Of a DNA stretch of 64,000 nt, positions 23,901-35,340 are shown in pieces. The notes beneath the pieces were generated by a model, which was not told where the DNA came from, did no database searches, and saw nothing but the letters and a program-made list of their open reading frames with translations. Source of the DNA: Puccinellia tenuiflora. Lineage: Eukaryota; Streptophyta; Magnoliopsida; Poales; Poaceae. Where the stretch lies: positions 1,979,882 to 2,043,881 of the forward strand of contig QRDG01000027.1 of NCBI GenBank assembly GCA_012064385.1. The letters run 5' to 3'. Position 1 is the stretch's first letter. Each line of letters starts with the position of its first letter. A program made the translations under genes and the position numbers.

Positions 23901-26776
23901 ACAGATGGCAAGACACAAGCTAAATAACATTAAGAACCTTGCAATATTAAGACATCGGTGTTCTCTAACTTTTGTCAAACCTATGGCTCAGCAAAAGGGG
24001 TGCATGGACATGAGCCATCAAGGTGATTGAAAGGTGAAACCCCCAATCATTTATCATGTAACATTGTAGTATTCTTCTATATTAGGGTGTAGAAATGCAC
24101 CTTTTCTTTCCGGATGAGCTTGCATCTTTCCACCGGACCAGTGCTCTGGAAAACTTCAATCAGAAGGCTCTCAGAGACATTAGGGTGCACATTTCCCACA
24201 TACCTAGTTGGCACAACAACGTGAATCAAATCAGATTCCAAAACAATATTATTTGATAAAAGAATCAAGATAGATATCAAACAAGTATATTTAGATGGTG
24301 TAATAATAACAACAGAATATAATATTTAGCACCAGATTCATCGATAAACTGTGAGTCATAAAAATTTACCACATTCATTATGTTCTGGACTTCCACATTG
24401 TTTTTTAACATTAAACATTGATACACTATGCAATTCCACGTTTATTTTAAAATTAAACCATAATTCCATAGCTAAAAGGAAAAGGGGAAAGCTAAGCTAA
24501 GCTATAAATCACATATAGGGGTAAAAACAAAAAAGAACACCGAAAGCACTCACACACTGCGACATGTGGATGGATCAAACCCAGGTGGGAGATTGCCATT
24601 TGAAACAGGCTCCATCTGCAAAATGTAAAATATAAAAAAATAAAACAAAAAGATAAACGCCGATGCCAAAACAAGTTGAGGAGGAGCAAAACAAAATAAA
24701 TAGCACATAGACAACGATAAAATTTAATTAAATGTAATGGGAATTATAATCCAGTTCCCCGAAGTCATATTTTAATGGCATTATAAAAAAGACTCAAATA
24801 CTCAATGCTGTGTTACACTGGCGGAGCTCTGTGAAGGCCGACCTGGGCCACGGCCCGCCCAGGATTTGGGCCGAAAAAAAATTAACTACTAGTAGGCATC
24901 AACAGCCCAACACTAGAACGTTCCCCTGCTAGTACGTAACACGAGCACAGACTCCATCTTTGCCAAAAAAAAAAGAGTACAGACTCCATGGTCGACAACT
25001 CGACATGGAGATTGGAGAACTACTGAACTAGGTTTAGAAAGGGGAAGTGGCCAGTGGGGGAAGAGACGGAGGCGGAGCTAGCACGCCGGCACAGCGCTGC
25101 GCCGCCGCCGCCGCCCGCAGCCAAGGTCGCCGCTCGCCGGCTCGCCGCGCCGCCGCCCGCAGCCAAGGTCGCCGGCTCGCCGCGCCGCCGCCCGCAGCCA
25201 AGGTCGCCGGCTCGCCGCGCCGCCGCCCGCAGCCACAATTGAACCATTTTGTTGTGGATGCTTCCAAAGATGAAGAGTTAAAAAATATATCAACCTTAAT
25301 TGATCTTTGTCGATGCCTTGTGGACACAGGAAGACACACTATATACAATCTGATTGAAAGGTTGCTCCGTTTGCTCATTACTCTTCCGGTGTCTATGGCG
25401 AGTGCTGAACGTGCGTTTTCTAGCATGAAGATCATTAAACAAGATTGCGCAATAGGATGGAGGATGATTTTCTTGCCAATAATCTATTAGTTAATATAGA
25501 GGGTGATATTCTGGAGACATACAAGTATGATGATGTCATTTCAGATTTTAAAGCCATCAAGGATCGGGCAGCTGACTTGTAGTATGTATCTCCATGAAAC
25601 ACATCTATCGTCAAGCTTATTTTGGTGTAGCTTCTTTTGTTGTATAGCAGATTAGCAGTATATCTACTGTCTAGTTTTTATATATATGTATGCATCTACT
25701 GACTTTGTAATCAATGGAAACAAGGGAATTTGATCAATGACTAATGTCCACTGAAGTGGTGTATTCCAAGCAAATTTTATGTGTTTCTTTCAGCTGGCCC
25801 GCCCAATATTTTGTTTCAAGCTCCGCCACTGCTGTGTTACATCCAAGCATCTCTCTCGACAGCCCTGTGTTTTTCTTTTGTCTGCTAGACCTATGTGATG
25901 TGCATATGCAACACTGTTCTACATTCATTGAGCGAATTTCCAAGCAACGATCAAAGTAGCATAAATTGGCAAATGCAATAAACAAACTTTATACATATGG
26001 ACACAGCAGTGCCACTTGCTCTGAGGAACACAATATGAATGCAATTACCAAAAGCAATGTATTTTAATTAAAAAGCATTGTATTCGTTATGCAGCAAGAA
26101 TGCACAGTTACCAAGGGGGCGATTGGAGCAACCTAGGAAAAGTCCAAACTCAAGAACCTTCCAGCTTCATACCAAGATCGGCATGCATTACGGCTAATCC
26201 CATTCCCATCCCATGTGCATAATGTGAAACATACTAAACTCATAAGGAGGCAAGGAGCATAACAAAACAAAAACGTATCTTTATTACCCAATTACATCGA
26301 ATCAACTCCGTCTACCAAAGACAATTTGCTTCAAATCCCAATAACAATGGAGCAATGTTCCAACCAAGTGGAGCAAAACAAGACATGTGCTACCATGCAA
26401 ATGCAACAACAGTAGTTACTCAATTCCACGGAAGAAACTTCAGTTAACGAGCCAAAAGTCGCTAACGAAAAAGATACACCTAACCTAACAACTTCGGGGG
26501 AAAAAAAGATGCACCAAGCAAGCAACAATCTTCCGCGCTCGCAACCAGATCGGCGTGCATTGCTGCATCCTGATGCACGAGCGAAGAAATAGATCAGGAA
26601 GCGAGGAAACAGAGGGCGACCTGAGTCATGGCCGCCGCCGCGGCGGCGAGGACGCCGGACTGATACTGCTGCTGCTGCAACGCCTGCTGCATCAGGAGGG
26701 CCTGCTGCTGCTGTTGCTGCTGCTGCCGGAGCCTCTGCTGCTGCTGTTGCTGCTGGCTCCCGCCGGCGCCATTCAT
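20999..26776 (-). CDS. UBP1-like oligouridylate-binding protein, three RRMs (12 exons)
   Basis: UBP1 proteins bind U-rich pre-mRNA and mRNA, act in the nucleus and move to stress granules. Minus-strand exons: 26776-26621, 24615-24554, 24203-24101, 23663-23587, 23496-23435, 23342-23255, 23009-22934, 22206-22176, 22067-21945, 21771-21680, 21554-21381, 21292-20999. All phases close and give 445 residues. The N-terminus is poly-Gln (residues 8-37). RRM1 begins VYVGNV near 72, RRM2 has IFVGDL near 158 and RGYGFVSF, RRM3 has VYVGNL near 282 and KGFGFIRY. The C-terminus is Gly/Ala/Gln-rich and ends MYYN. Intron 1 holds a hAT element and intron 7 a Stowaway MITE. Intron 7 uses a GC donor. The donor of exon 1 is CAG/GTCGCC. 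It looks intact. Confidence 0.93.
22587..22745. mobile_element. Stowaway-type MITE in intron 7 of the UBP1-like gene
   Basis: The 159-base element starts CTCCCTCCGTTCCTAAATA and ends with its near-perfect inverse (TATTTAGAAACGGAGGTAG). These are the termini of Triticeae mariner-type Stowaway MITEs. It lies well inside the intron, away from splice sites. A clean TA duplication is not visible on the left side. Confidence 0.8.
25108..25233 (+). repeat. 35-bp GC-rich tandem repeat inside the hAT element
   Basis: A unit starting AAGGTCGCCGGCTCGCCGCG and ending CGCAGCC is repeated about three and a half times. The last copies are identical; the first one lacks a few bases. The repeat ends where the transposase remnant begins. 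On the minus strand it reads as repeated Ala/Arg-rich codons, but no start codon supports a protein. Confidence 0.85.
25236..25582 (+). pseudogene. hAT transposase C-terminal dimerisation region (frame-shifted)
   Basis: The frame contains the hAT dimerisation motif LLRLLITLPVSMASAERAFS, followed by MKIIK. After MKIIK one base is missing in the stretch AAACAAGATTGCGC, so the conserved continuation (RLRNRMEDDFLANNLL then KAIKDRAADL and a stop at 25582) is in another frame. The DDE core and BED finger are absent. It is a remnant that cannot encode an active transposase. Confidence 0.85.
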
Positions 26777-27700
26777 CTCCTCCGACTCCGACCAGATCGA
26801 ATCCCCGGGCGACCGAGGGGCCGCTCGAACCGATTGATGGATCGGCTGATTGGATCCAACAGATCGAAAGATTTGGTGGCGAATTTCTCGTGAGGGATCG
26901 AGCAGGGCAACGGAGGAAGAGGAGGTGAGATTTTTCCTCGTTTTCTCTCTCTCTCTCTCTCCTCTTTTTTCTCCCTCTGTTTTCTCCTCGTTGGGCTTCA
27001 ATGGAGATTAGGGAGGGGGAGGGTTAGTTTGGGGATTTTACCCATCCGGAGCAGATGACGTGGAGTTTTATCCGTGGCTCCTCAGTGACAGACAGTGGGC
27101 CCGGTGTTCCTGTATCCAACTGCTTGGTAGGATTTGTAGCGGTTTCAAATTCAAATAAGGATGTGATATTTAATGGTGTCCCTGTTTTGTCAAAATATCA
27201 TATGCATAATCTAGACCATCAGATCATGCATTGAGATTTTCTATAATTTCTCTCATATTGTTTACCATGTTGTTCCGCTCTAAATTGGTCGAGTTGCGGC
27301 GACATGGGAAAACCCATGCATTTGTACCAGCCTATTTTGTGAGTCAAAGTTTTTTTTTTTTTTGAAATGGGGATCGTGCATCAAATTGATGCATAATTCG
27401 TAAAGACTTGGAAAGAAATGACGCGCTTTATGTGATGCTTGTTATAGAGACATACGAGACCGAGAGAGTGTGTGTGGCTCTAGGAGTGGAAAAGATGGGA
27501 GGAGAAGGGTGGTGAAGTGAGATTTACTTTATCTAGGTGTTTGTGAAAGATTCCCCTCACATATATATCAACCCAAATAGCTTAAACAAGCTCAAATGGG
27601 TCAAAAAAATGGAGAAATTTAGGTGGTGAGGAGGAGGGGGACGACCAGATCTAGAATGTGGAGATGAGGGGGGAGGGAGGGGGAATGGGAGGTGGTCCAA
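26777..27700. other. UBP1-like gene leader and upstream region
   Basis: The leader of the UBP1-like gene runs to higher coordinates and includes a (CT)n microsatellite at 26943-26962. Its frame is open upstream on the minus strand but has no ATG before 26776. From about 27030 the sequence is AT-rich, with a run of about 15 T at 27348-27363, and no gene or known repeat was recognised up to the CACTA end. Confidence 0.45.
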
Positions 27701-28111
27701 AGCCTTAAGTGAGGTGCCAGGCTTAGCCGTGGCGCACCTAACCTTGGTGCGCCACAGGTAAGTGCTTACTCGTGGCGCACATGAGTAGGGTGCGCCACGG
27801 CTAAGCTGGCTCCATCTATAAGCCAGGGCCCAGGCATAGCCGTGGCGCACCTCACTTTGGTGTGCCACGTATATGTCTGTATATGTGCATGTGCCTTGCG
27901 CGTGGCGCACGAAAGTTTGATGTGCCTCAGCTATGCCTGGGCAGGCCAGCCCCCCCCCCCCCACACCCGCCCCCGTATAGGCGTGGCGCACGGCGTTTTT
28001 TGTGCGCCACCGCTATGCTCTTACCCGTGGCGCACAAAACTTGGTGCGCCACGGTTACTTAGACGTGCGCCACGTGTATGGATCCACCTATAGCCATTTT
28101 TCCTAATAGTG
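27700..28111 (-). mobile_element. CACTA transposon terminus with subterminal repeats
   Basis: On the minus strand the end reads CACTATTAGGAAAAATGGCT from 28111, a typical Triticeae CACTA terminus. The adjacent 400 bases hold at least five copies each of GTGGCGCAC and its inverse GTGCGCCAC, spaced 15-90 bases apart, as in subterminal repeat arrays. A run of C (27951-27962) splits the array. The other end and any transposase were not found; the inner border at 27700 is approximate. Confidence 0.7.
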
Positions 28112-28311
28112 AGGGGTGTGCCGGCAAGAGAGAGCAGGAAGCCGCGACGCCGACGAGAGAGAGGACGTGCGCGAGGGCAGAGAAAGGTCGCGAGTGAGAA
28201 GGGAGAGGAATACGCGAGTGAGAGAGGCGACGCGTTTCGCTCCGACCGGGGGCGAAATGGGAAACCTGCATATTTCATTGTACGTCGCGGGAGTTGTACG
28301 TGAGAAGCTAA

Positions 28312-28572
28312 GGGCATATACAATGGTTGATAAAGCAGTCTTATCTTACACCCGCCACGCAATTAAGATATGACAATAAAATATGATGTACAATGGATTA
28401 TATCTTAGTCTTATCTTTGTTAATCAGATACCCCTAAATTTGTGGTGAGACAAATTGTGCTAAGAGATCATCTCTTAGCTAAGATAAGACAACCCTCTTT
28501 TTCATTTCTCTCTCGTCCATCTCAGGAATTATTCTATATGATAATGCTAAGATATAACCATTGTACATGCCC
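28312..28572. mobile_element. Tourist-type (PIF/Harbinger) MITE
   Basis: The 261-base element has inverted ends GGGCATATACAATGGTT and the inverse of GGGCATGTACAATGGTT. It is flanked by the 3-base duplication TAA (28309-28311 and 28573-28575). The interior is AT-rich and non-coding. These are the features of Harbinger-derived Tourist MITEs. Confidence 0.88.
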
Positions 28573-28809
28573 TAAAACGGAGGGAGTAGAAAACATCAAA
28601 AGTAAAACACAGCGTAGCGAAGTAAACAGAGGGGACGGACCCACTTTGGTGGAGTGGAGTACCTACTCCTAGACCTGACCTCTGGAACAAGCCGACCACA
28701 AGCTCATGCCACAACCGTAACGGACGCCTCTCACTCCGAGGGAAAATCACGAAAATAACCACGTGATGAAACTTCAACCAAAAATAAACCTATCTCGAAA
28801 CTATTTTCA

Positions 28810-29020
28810 GAATTGACCCTTTTTTGGTAGCGCCCGCACGAGGGGCGCTATGCTACACAAGGTAGCGCCGTGGTCGGAGGCGCTATAGTCTCTTGCCAGC
28901 GTGGCGAGGTGGGTCCTCCTGCCAGCGTGGCGCGGTTATGTAGCGCCGGCAGAGGCGGCGCGGGACAAAGGAGGATAGCGCCGCGGGAGGGGGCGCTACC
29001 CTGCCCAACCCTAGTAGCTG
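28810..29020. repeat. TAGCGCC/GGCGCTA inverted-motif cluster, left side
   Basis: Several copies of TAGCGCC and its inverse GGCGCTA occur here, for example GGTAGCGCCGTGGTCGGAGG followed by CGCTATA, and TAGCGCCGCGGGAGG followed by GGGCGCTACC. The same motif reappears in the array at 31380-32110, on the other side of the broken plant-mobile-domain gene. I infer that the two clusters are the subterminal zones of one DNA transposon, but its exact ends were not found. Confidence 0.6.
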
Positions 29021-29625
29021 CCCCGCATCGCCCCGCAGTCACGCAACAGAGCACGTCTTGAGCCGTTTCGGCCCGAGACAGAAGAGTGGCGGCGGCAGCT
29101 CCCTCTCTCCTCCCCTCTGAAATCCTCTCTCAAATCGGTCGAATCTGAAGGCTAATTTCGTGGATTTGGTTTCCACATCCTTCTCTAAGGTAATATCTTC
29201 CGATCCCCTTAATTTCATCCAACCAATCTATCTTGTGTGCCCAATTTTTGAAACCCTAGATTTCATGTTAGATTTTGAAATGAGTTCATGTTACCCTAGA
29301 TCTCTCTTGTTTCCACATTTTGAACCATAGATTTCATGTTTTCCCACAATGAGTTCATGTTAGATTTCGAATTTAGTATGTAAATTTAGATTTTGAAATT
29401 AGTATGTATATTCGATTTGTGTGTGAGATTAATCCAATGGTACATATGGTTCCTATATAATTTTTATATTTCGAGATGTGTGTTAACATTTTAGATGTGC
29501 TATATAATTAGTATGTGTGGCCTAATTTTTATAATTTTAGATGTATACGGATCCTAGATAATTTTTATGTTTGATGTTATGTCTTATTAGTTGATTTATT
29601 TCCAAATATGTAGGATGGAATTACT

Positions 29626-31360
29626 CGAACAGCATTATGATGTTGATCACCGTGCACGAAAGATGGTGGAGGAGCGCAAGGTACCTTTTTTAGATATTGG
29701 TGTTCATACTTCATATTTGTATGTGGCATGGATATTGATGGTTGTGGCTTTTTTTTAGCCCCCCCCCTTTGTCTTAGGTCTCATGAGGCCTCATCGACTA
29801 CCCCATTAAAGTCGATGCCATACGATGAGCAATACACCAAGTACATCAAGAAGCTTGGACTCCTTCCATTCATCCAGTTGGTATCTCGGTCGACGACGAA
29901 CTTCAATCCTTGTGCCATCAGTGCTCTTGTCGACCGATGGAGGCCGGAGACACACAATTTTCACCTCTACACTGGAGAGATGACTGTGACTCGCCAGGAC
30001 GTCTCGATGATCTTGGCACTACCCATCGGGGGAAGGCCTATCTGTTTTAGTACGGATTCTACCAGATGGCGTGAGAGTACGTTCAGCCTTCTCGGTAGGG
30101 CTCCTCCGAAGAAGGAAGATCCTACTAAGGATAGACTCTCGGCCGGCGCTACATATGTTTGGATAAGATAGAACTTTGCCCACTGCCCCGCTGAGGCGAA
30201 TGACGAGACGATTGAGCAGCACGCCCATGCATACGTGTGGTATGTGATCTCGAGGATGTTGTTTGCTGGTAGTAGTGGGCGTAACGCTCCCTAGATGTGG
30301 CTCAAGGCGTTAACAGGTTGGGACACTAATCTAAGCTGGGGTACGGCTGCACTTGCCTACTTGTACTGGCAAGTAAATAATTTAGCTTGTTCTATCTCGA
30401 TATGATTTGTATAATATGTTTCCAATTGTAATATGTGTTGCTTATGTGTGCAGTTGGACGATGCGTGCCTTAGGGACGGAAAAGAGGTCGGTCTTGGTGG
30501 TCCTATGATCCTACTTTCAGTTTGGATGTGGGAACACTTCTCAGTTGAAATGGGAGCCCTGGGACGACCATGACGACCCCCTTCGTAGGCCTACATGGGC
30601 GTACAAGTGGGACCGGGTTTCGGAGTTCAACGGTGACCCAAAGATGGAGTACATTCGGTACACCAACGAGTTCGACTCGTTGACCACTGAGCAGGTAGTA
30701 ATTGATATGGTATCGTTAAGTCGATCTTAACTCGCAACTGCACATGCTAAATTGAGTACTATATTGTAGGTGACATGGCAGATATATGGTTACGGTGAGG
30801 GCTTTGGATACACACCGCAAATCGAGTTGAACCCGAAGTGCACAGACGAAGAATATTTGTGGTTGTTGCGGTGCCCATTGATATGCTTATATGCAGTTGA
30901 GTAGCACTTACCACACCGTGTGATGAGCCAATTTGGACTGTTTCAGACTACACCGCCGAAGTGGATAAACACGATGTACTCGCTTCACATGTCAGTGTCC
31001 ATCTTTTTCCCTTCCTTACCATTGTAATGTCTATTTCAAGATACTTGTCACATTTTAAATGACCGAAAGAGGCAGAAGAAGGTGAAGGATTGGGACAAGC
31101 ATCATGCTGATTACATCGCAACGTTCAGAGCGGAGGTGGATGAGGCAACAATGAAGAAGGTTCACATTTGGGAGCACCCCAAATGCTGCCCCGATGCTTT
31201 CAACACATATCTTGGTTGGTTTCTTCCGCGGACTCGTGTGGAGCTATGCCCGCCCGCTTATGAGGAGCTTATGGATGAGAACAGCGAGGAAGAGGATGAT
31301 CTTATTGATCATCGAGCATCCCTCTGTGACCAACTCAGTTGTGTACCACAGGGAGGGTAG
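29626..31360 (+). pseudogene. Plant mobile domain (PMD) gene, broken
   Basis: The reading begins ATGGAATTACTCGAACAGCA and continues in an exon after 29777. The PMD pattern is clear: YTKYIKKLGLLPFIQLV, then ALVDRWRPETHNFHLYTGEM, then DVSMILALPIGGRPIC. Two in-frame TAG codons interrupt it, at 30169-30171 (after TYVWIR) and 30292-30294 (after GRNAP). A frameshift occurs near 30545 before EPWDDHDDPLRRPTWAYKW. Another stop lies near 30900 and a last open segment runs to 31360. PMD genes are common in plants, often within transposons, and the flanking repeats suggest the same here. Not functional. Confidence 0.8.
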
Positions 31361-31379
31361 CACCCCAGGCAAAGGAGTT

Positions 31380-32110
31380 ATGCTTGTGAGGTCAACTCCC
31401 TGCAGCCCGGCGCTACACCGTAACTCCGCCGCTGCCGGCGCTACACAAGTGAGGTCAACTCCCCCATGCACGACGCTACTCTGTCACTTAGAAATTTCCA
31501 GCGAAGTTCATTTTGCGCCTCCTCTGTTGCTCTCGGGTCCTAGGGTACATGTACCTAGTAGGATAGCGCCATGCTCGAGGGAGTTGACCTCACTAGCACA
31601 ACTCCCCCGGCGCCGGCGCTACTTAGGACTTAGAGAAAAATCGACCTCCTCCATTTTGAACCCTTTCTGTTGCTCTCGGGTCTGTATGTCCAGTAGGGCA
31701 GCGCCGAGGTGAGCGGCGCTACTCCAGGACTTAGAGAAAAATCGACCTCCTCCGTTTTGAACCCTTTCTGTTGCTCTCGGGTCTGTATGTTCAGGAGGGC
31801 AGCGCCGAGGGGAGCGGCGCTATGGTTAGGACCGTAACTCCCCCACTGCCGGCGCTACTCCAGGAATTAGAGAAAAATCGACCTCCTCCGTTTTGAACCC
31901 TTTCTGTTGCTCTCGTGTCTGTATGTTCAGTAGGGAAGCGCCGAGGGGAGCGGCTCTATGGTTAGGACCGTAACTCCCCCACTGTCGGCGCTACTCCAGG
32001 ACTTAGAGAAAAATCGACCTCCTCCGTTTTGAACCCTTTCTGTTGCTTTCGGGTCTGTATGTTCCGTAGGGCAGTGCCAAGGGGAGCGACGCTATGGTTA
32101 GGACCATAAG
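31380..32110. repeat. Subterminal tandem array, about 136-bp unit
   Basis: Units beginning GACTTAGAGAAAAATCGACC start at 31627, 31728, 31863 and 31999. The last two spacings are about 136 bases, and the first is shorter because one block is missing. Each unit contains CAGCGCCGAGGGGAGCGGCG and CCGGCGCTA. The stretch 31380-31620 has more diverged copies. The array follows the PMD pseudogene and shares the GGCGCTA core with 28810-29020. Confidence 0.8.
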
Positions 32111-32266
32111 CTACCTCCCATTCCACCTTGTGCTTGTGGTAGCTACTTTGAATCAGGTCTATCCACTGGAAGAAGGGGCAAAGGGGTGGCGGTGACTACA
32201 AGGAAATAAAAATCACTAGCAATTTCAGTAATTCAACCACATTCTCATGGATATGGAGTAATGATA
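32111..32266. other. Unassigned spacer
   Basis: This short AT-balanced stretch lies between the GGCGCTA array and the first gypsy-type LTR. No gene or known repeat was recognised, and no 5-base duplication matching the right flank (35336-35340) was seen. Confidence 0.3.
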
Positions 32267-33830
32267 CGTGTCAAACGTATCTATAACTTTTGAGTGATCC
32301 ATGCTAATTTTGTGATGTTGTCACATATTTCTATTATCATATCACATCATTTTTATGCATTTTGTTGGACTAACCTATTGACAAGATGCCCAGTGCCACT
32401 TCCCTGTTTTTGCTGTTTTTGTGTTTCAGAAATTTACTTCTGGAAATATTCTCGGAATTGGACCAAAATTTACGGAGATTATTTTTACGCCAAGATGAAG
32501 ACGGAGACCGAAGGGCGACCTGGGGGGCTACAGGCGGGTGCCTGCCGCGGCCCCCCTGGACCCACGGGTGGGGCCCACCCTGCCTCCTGGGCACCGTCTC
32601 GGCCCCCTCCGATGCCTATAAAATCCTATAAACCCTAAAAACGACGGGGCAGCCATTATTTTCCAGAAAAGTCATCCCGAGGCGCCGTCACCTCAAACCC
32701 TAATTCGGGGTGATTCTGAAGCAAATCCCGGCACTCTGCCGGAGGGGAGATCGATCCCGGAGGGCTCTTCATCGCCATGCCTTCCTCCGGGATGATTTGT
32801 GAGTAGTCCCACCTTGGACCTTGGGTCCATGGCAGTAGCTAGATGGTAGTCTCTCTCTCTTGTGCTTCATGTCTTATGATCTTGTGAGCTGCCTAACATG
32901 ATCAAGATCGATTATTGTAATGCTATGTGATGTGTTTGCTAGGATCCGATGGATTATAAAGTTATGATCAGATTGTGCATGATTCTTATATGTTGATTTA
33001 TGTTCTTGCATGCTCTCCGATGTGCGTAGTTACTTTGGCCAAGTGATTGTGTGTATCTCCAAGAGAGAGTATTTATGCTAGATAGTGGGTTCATGCCCCC
33101 TTTTGTTCCTGGGCACGAGTGACAGAAACGTCTAAGGGCGAGGGTGTGTTGTTGCTACTAAGGGTAAAACAGCGGTGTTAAAGTTTATTTTGATATTTAA
33201 TATTGCTTACTTCATGCGCTTTACTTAATGCAAATGTCTGTTGCTTGCAACTTAATACCGATGGGTGACAGGCTGGATAGCGATCCCACGGTGGACTTTT
33301 TAGACAAAGATGCAGTTGGACTCAACGGTCTTTGTTCATTGTCGTGATGCCTACTTAAATATTATCATGTTCTCTTTGTCGTAGCTAGATTAAGTTTATG
33401 TTATAATCTTGTCAATTGCCCAGCTGTAATTTGTTTACCCATCATATAAATGTTCTATTTACTTGAGAGACTCCACTAGTGAACCCATGGCCCCCGGTCC
33501 ATCTTTTTACATTGATCGCAACCTTTATTCATCACTTTTCACCATCATTACTCCTCTGATCCATTTTCATAATTCATCTATTTCTCTATACAATTAATCG
33601 CTTTGTTTTCTGCGAGACCGAAAAGATTGACAACATTTCCGCCGTTGGGGCAAAGTATTTTGGTTGAATGTGTGCAGGTCCACATCTATTGAAGATTAAG
33701 CGCCAGAGATCTTCAACATTCACTTTGTTGTTGATTTCAAGGTCCTACTGATTCGATAAACCTCGGTTCGTTATCGAGGGAAAACTGCTGCTTGCTACAT
33801 CTCCGCCTTCGCTTGGGGTACGAAGCCTAC
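32267..33830 (+). mobile_element. Gypsy-type LTR, plus orientation
   Basis: It begins TGATACGTGTCAAACGTATC, a start seen in many wheat LTRs. It contains a CCTATAAAA stretch (about 32609-32625), a CGGCACTCTGCCGGAGG block, and a CCCATGGCCCCCGG block near 33485. Near its 3' end it has GATTCGATAAACCTCGG and GAGGGAAAACT. No primer site or coding sequence follows. Instead a second copy in the opposite orientation begins at about 33831. The family name is not certain. Confidence 0.65.
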
Positions 33831-35335
33831 TGATGTCTACTACACGCTTCTATTCTTGTAGACTTGTTGGGCCTCCAAGCGCAGAGGTTTGTAGGACAAC
33901 GGCAATTTTCCCTTAAGTGAGTAACCCAAGGTTTATCGAACTCAGGGAGGTAGAGGTCAAAGATATCTCTCTCAAGCAACCCTGCAATTAAGATACAAGA
34001 AGTCTCTTGTGTCCCCAACACACCTAATACAATTGTCAGTTGTATGGGTGCACTAGTTCGGCGAAGAGATGGTAAAATGCAAGTGATATGGATGGTAAAA
34101 GGTGATTTTGTATTTCTGTAATAAAAATGGCAGCAAGCAAACAAGTGACAAAAGTGACTAAAACGGTGTATCAATGCTTGGAAACAAGGCCTATGCTTCA
34201 TACTTTCACTAGTGACTACTTTCAACATCATTAACATAATTTAACACATGATAGTTCCCACAAAAACACATGCATGGTAGACGTTACTCGGAGACCATTC
34301 TTTCATGGATCAAATAGGACGAGAATTGCGTACGGCTACGAAAAGCACACCTTAAAGTTCGTATTCCACATCTATGGACACTTCATGCTGTCATTATCCG
34401 CATCCAAAGATAGTACTAACAAACACCACAAACTATTTCTTGAATAGTCTCTTTCTTCAATAACACAAGCATCAAGAAACCTCATGATCTATTCAATCCA
34501 ACAATAATAAAGAACAAACTCATGATGAAGATCCCTCTAATCTTGATGCATAGAGTCACACACGGCACCCACACTGTCACCGAGGTACCGTGATCACAAC
34601 GGTGACTCCGCAAATTATACTAGATAACACCACTTGAGCAACATCATATCCATTACACATAGGGAAACAACATGTATTCAACTATACTAACAAAGCTCAT
34701 GATCACAACGAAGATCACATCATGGGAGAGAGAGATAACCACATAGCTACTTGTATAAGCCTCAGCCCCGGTGAGGGACTACTCCCTCCTCATCACGGGA
34801 AGCAGCGGTGTTGATGAGATGGCCCCGGCGGTCGATCCCCGTCCCGGCAGGGTGCCGGAACAGGACCTTCTAAACCCCCGAAACTTGTCGGTGATGGCGG
34901 CGGAGCTCTGTATCGTATTTGGGAAAATCCTTCGGGGGTTAGGGTTTTCTCGACGGGGATGATTTATAGGCCAAAGGGCGTCACGAGGGGGTCTCCGAGG
35001 GGCACAGACGGGCCTCGGCCGCGGCCCCCTGTCACCCGCTTGTGGGACCCGCCCCAGGGCTGTGGGTCCCTCCCAGGGTCGCCCTTCTGGCTCCGGTCCT
35101 TATTTCTTCAATAAAAAATCGTCGTAAATTTTCGTCCAATTCCGAGAATATTTCCAGAAGTAACTCTCTGCAACAAAATCAGCACAAAAACAGGGAACTG
35201 GCACTGGGCATCTTGTCAATAGGTTAGTCCGACAAAATGCATAAAAATGATGTAATATGATAGTAAAAACATGTGACAACATCATAAAACTAGCATGGAT
35301 CAATCAAAAATTATAGATACGTTTGACACGTATCA
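33831..35335 (-). mobile_element. Gypsy-type LTR, minus orientation, tail to tail with the previous one
   Basis: Read from 35335 on the minus strand it begins TGATACGTGTCAAACGTATC, with the same order of blocks as the plus copy: CTATAAATCATC, CCGGCACCCTGCCGGGACGG, then TTCGATAAACCTTGGG and AAGGGAAAATTGCC near its end. It ends close to GTAGTAGACATCA (33831). The two copies meet at their 3' ends. Sequence divergence is considerable, so the pair is old or was formed from different copies. Confidence 0.65.
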
Positions 35336-35340
35336 CCTAC

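Larger units (their letters stand above)
24816..25831 (+). mobile_element. Non-autonomous hAT transposon in intron 1 of the UBP1-like gene
   Basis: The 1,016-base element has inverted ends CACTGGCGGAGCT (left) and the complement of CAGTGGCGGAGCT (right). It is flanked by a perfect 8-base duplication CTGTGTTA at 24808-24815 and 25832-25839, as expected for hAT. The plus strand has a GC-rich 35-base tandem repeat and then the last part of a hAT transposase. It is oriented opposite to the host gene and lies between exons 1 and 2. Confidence 0.92.
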
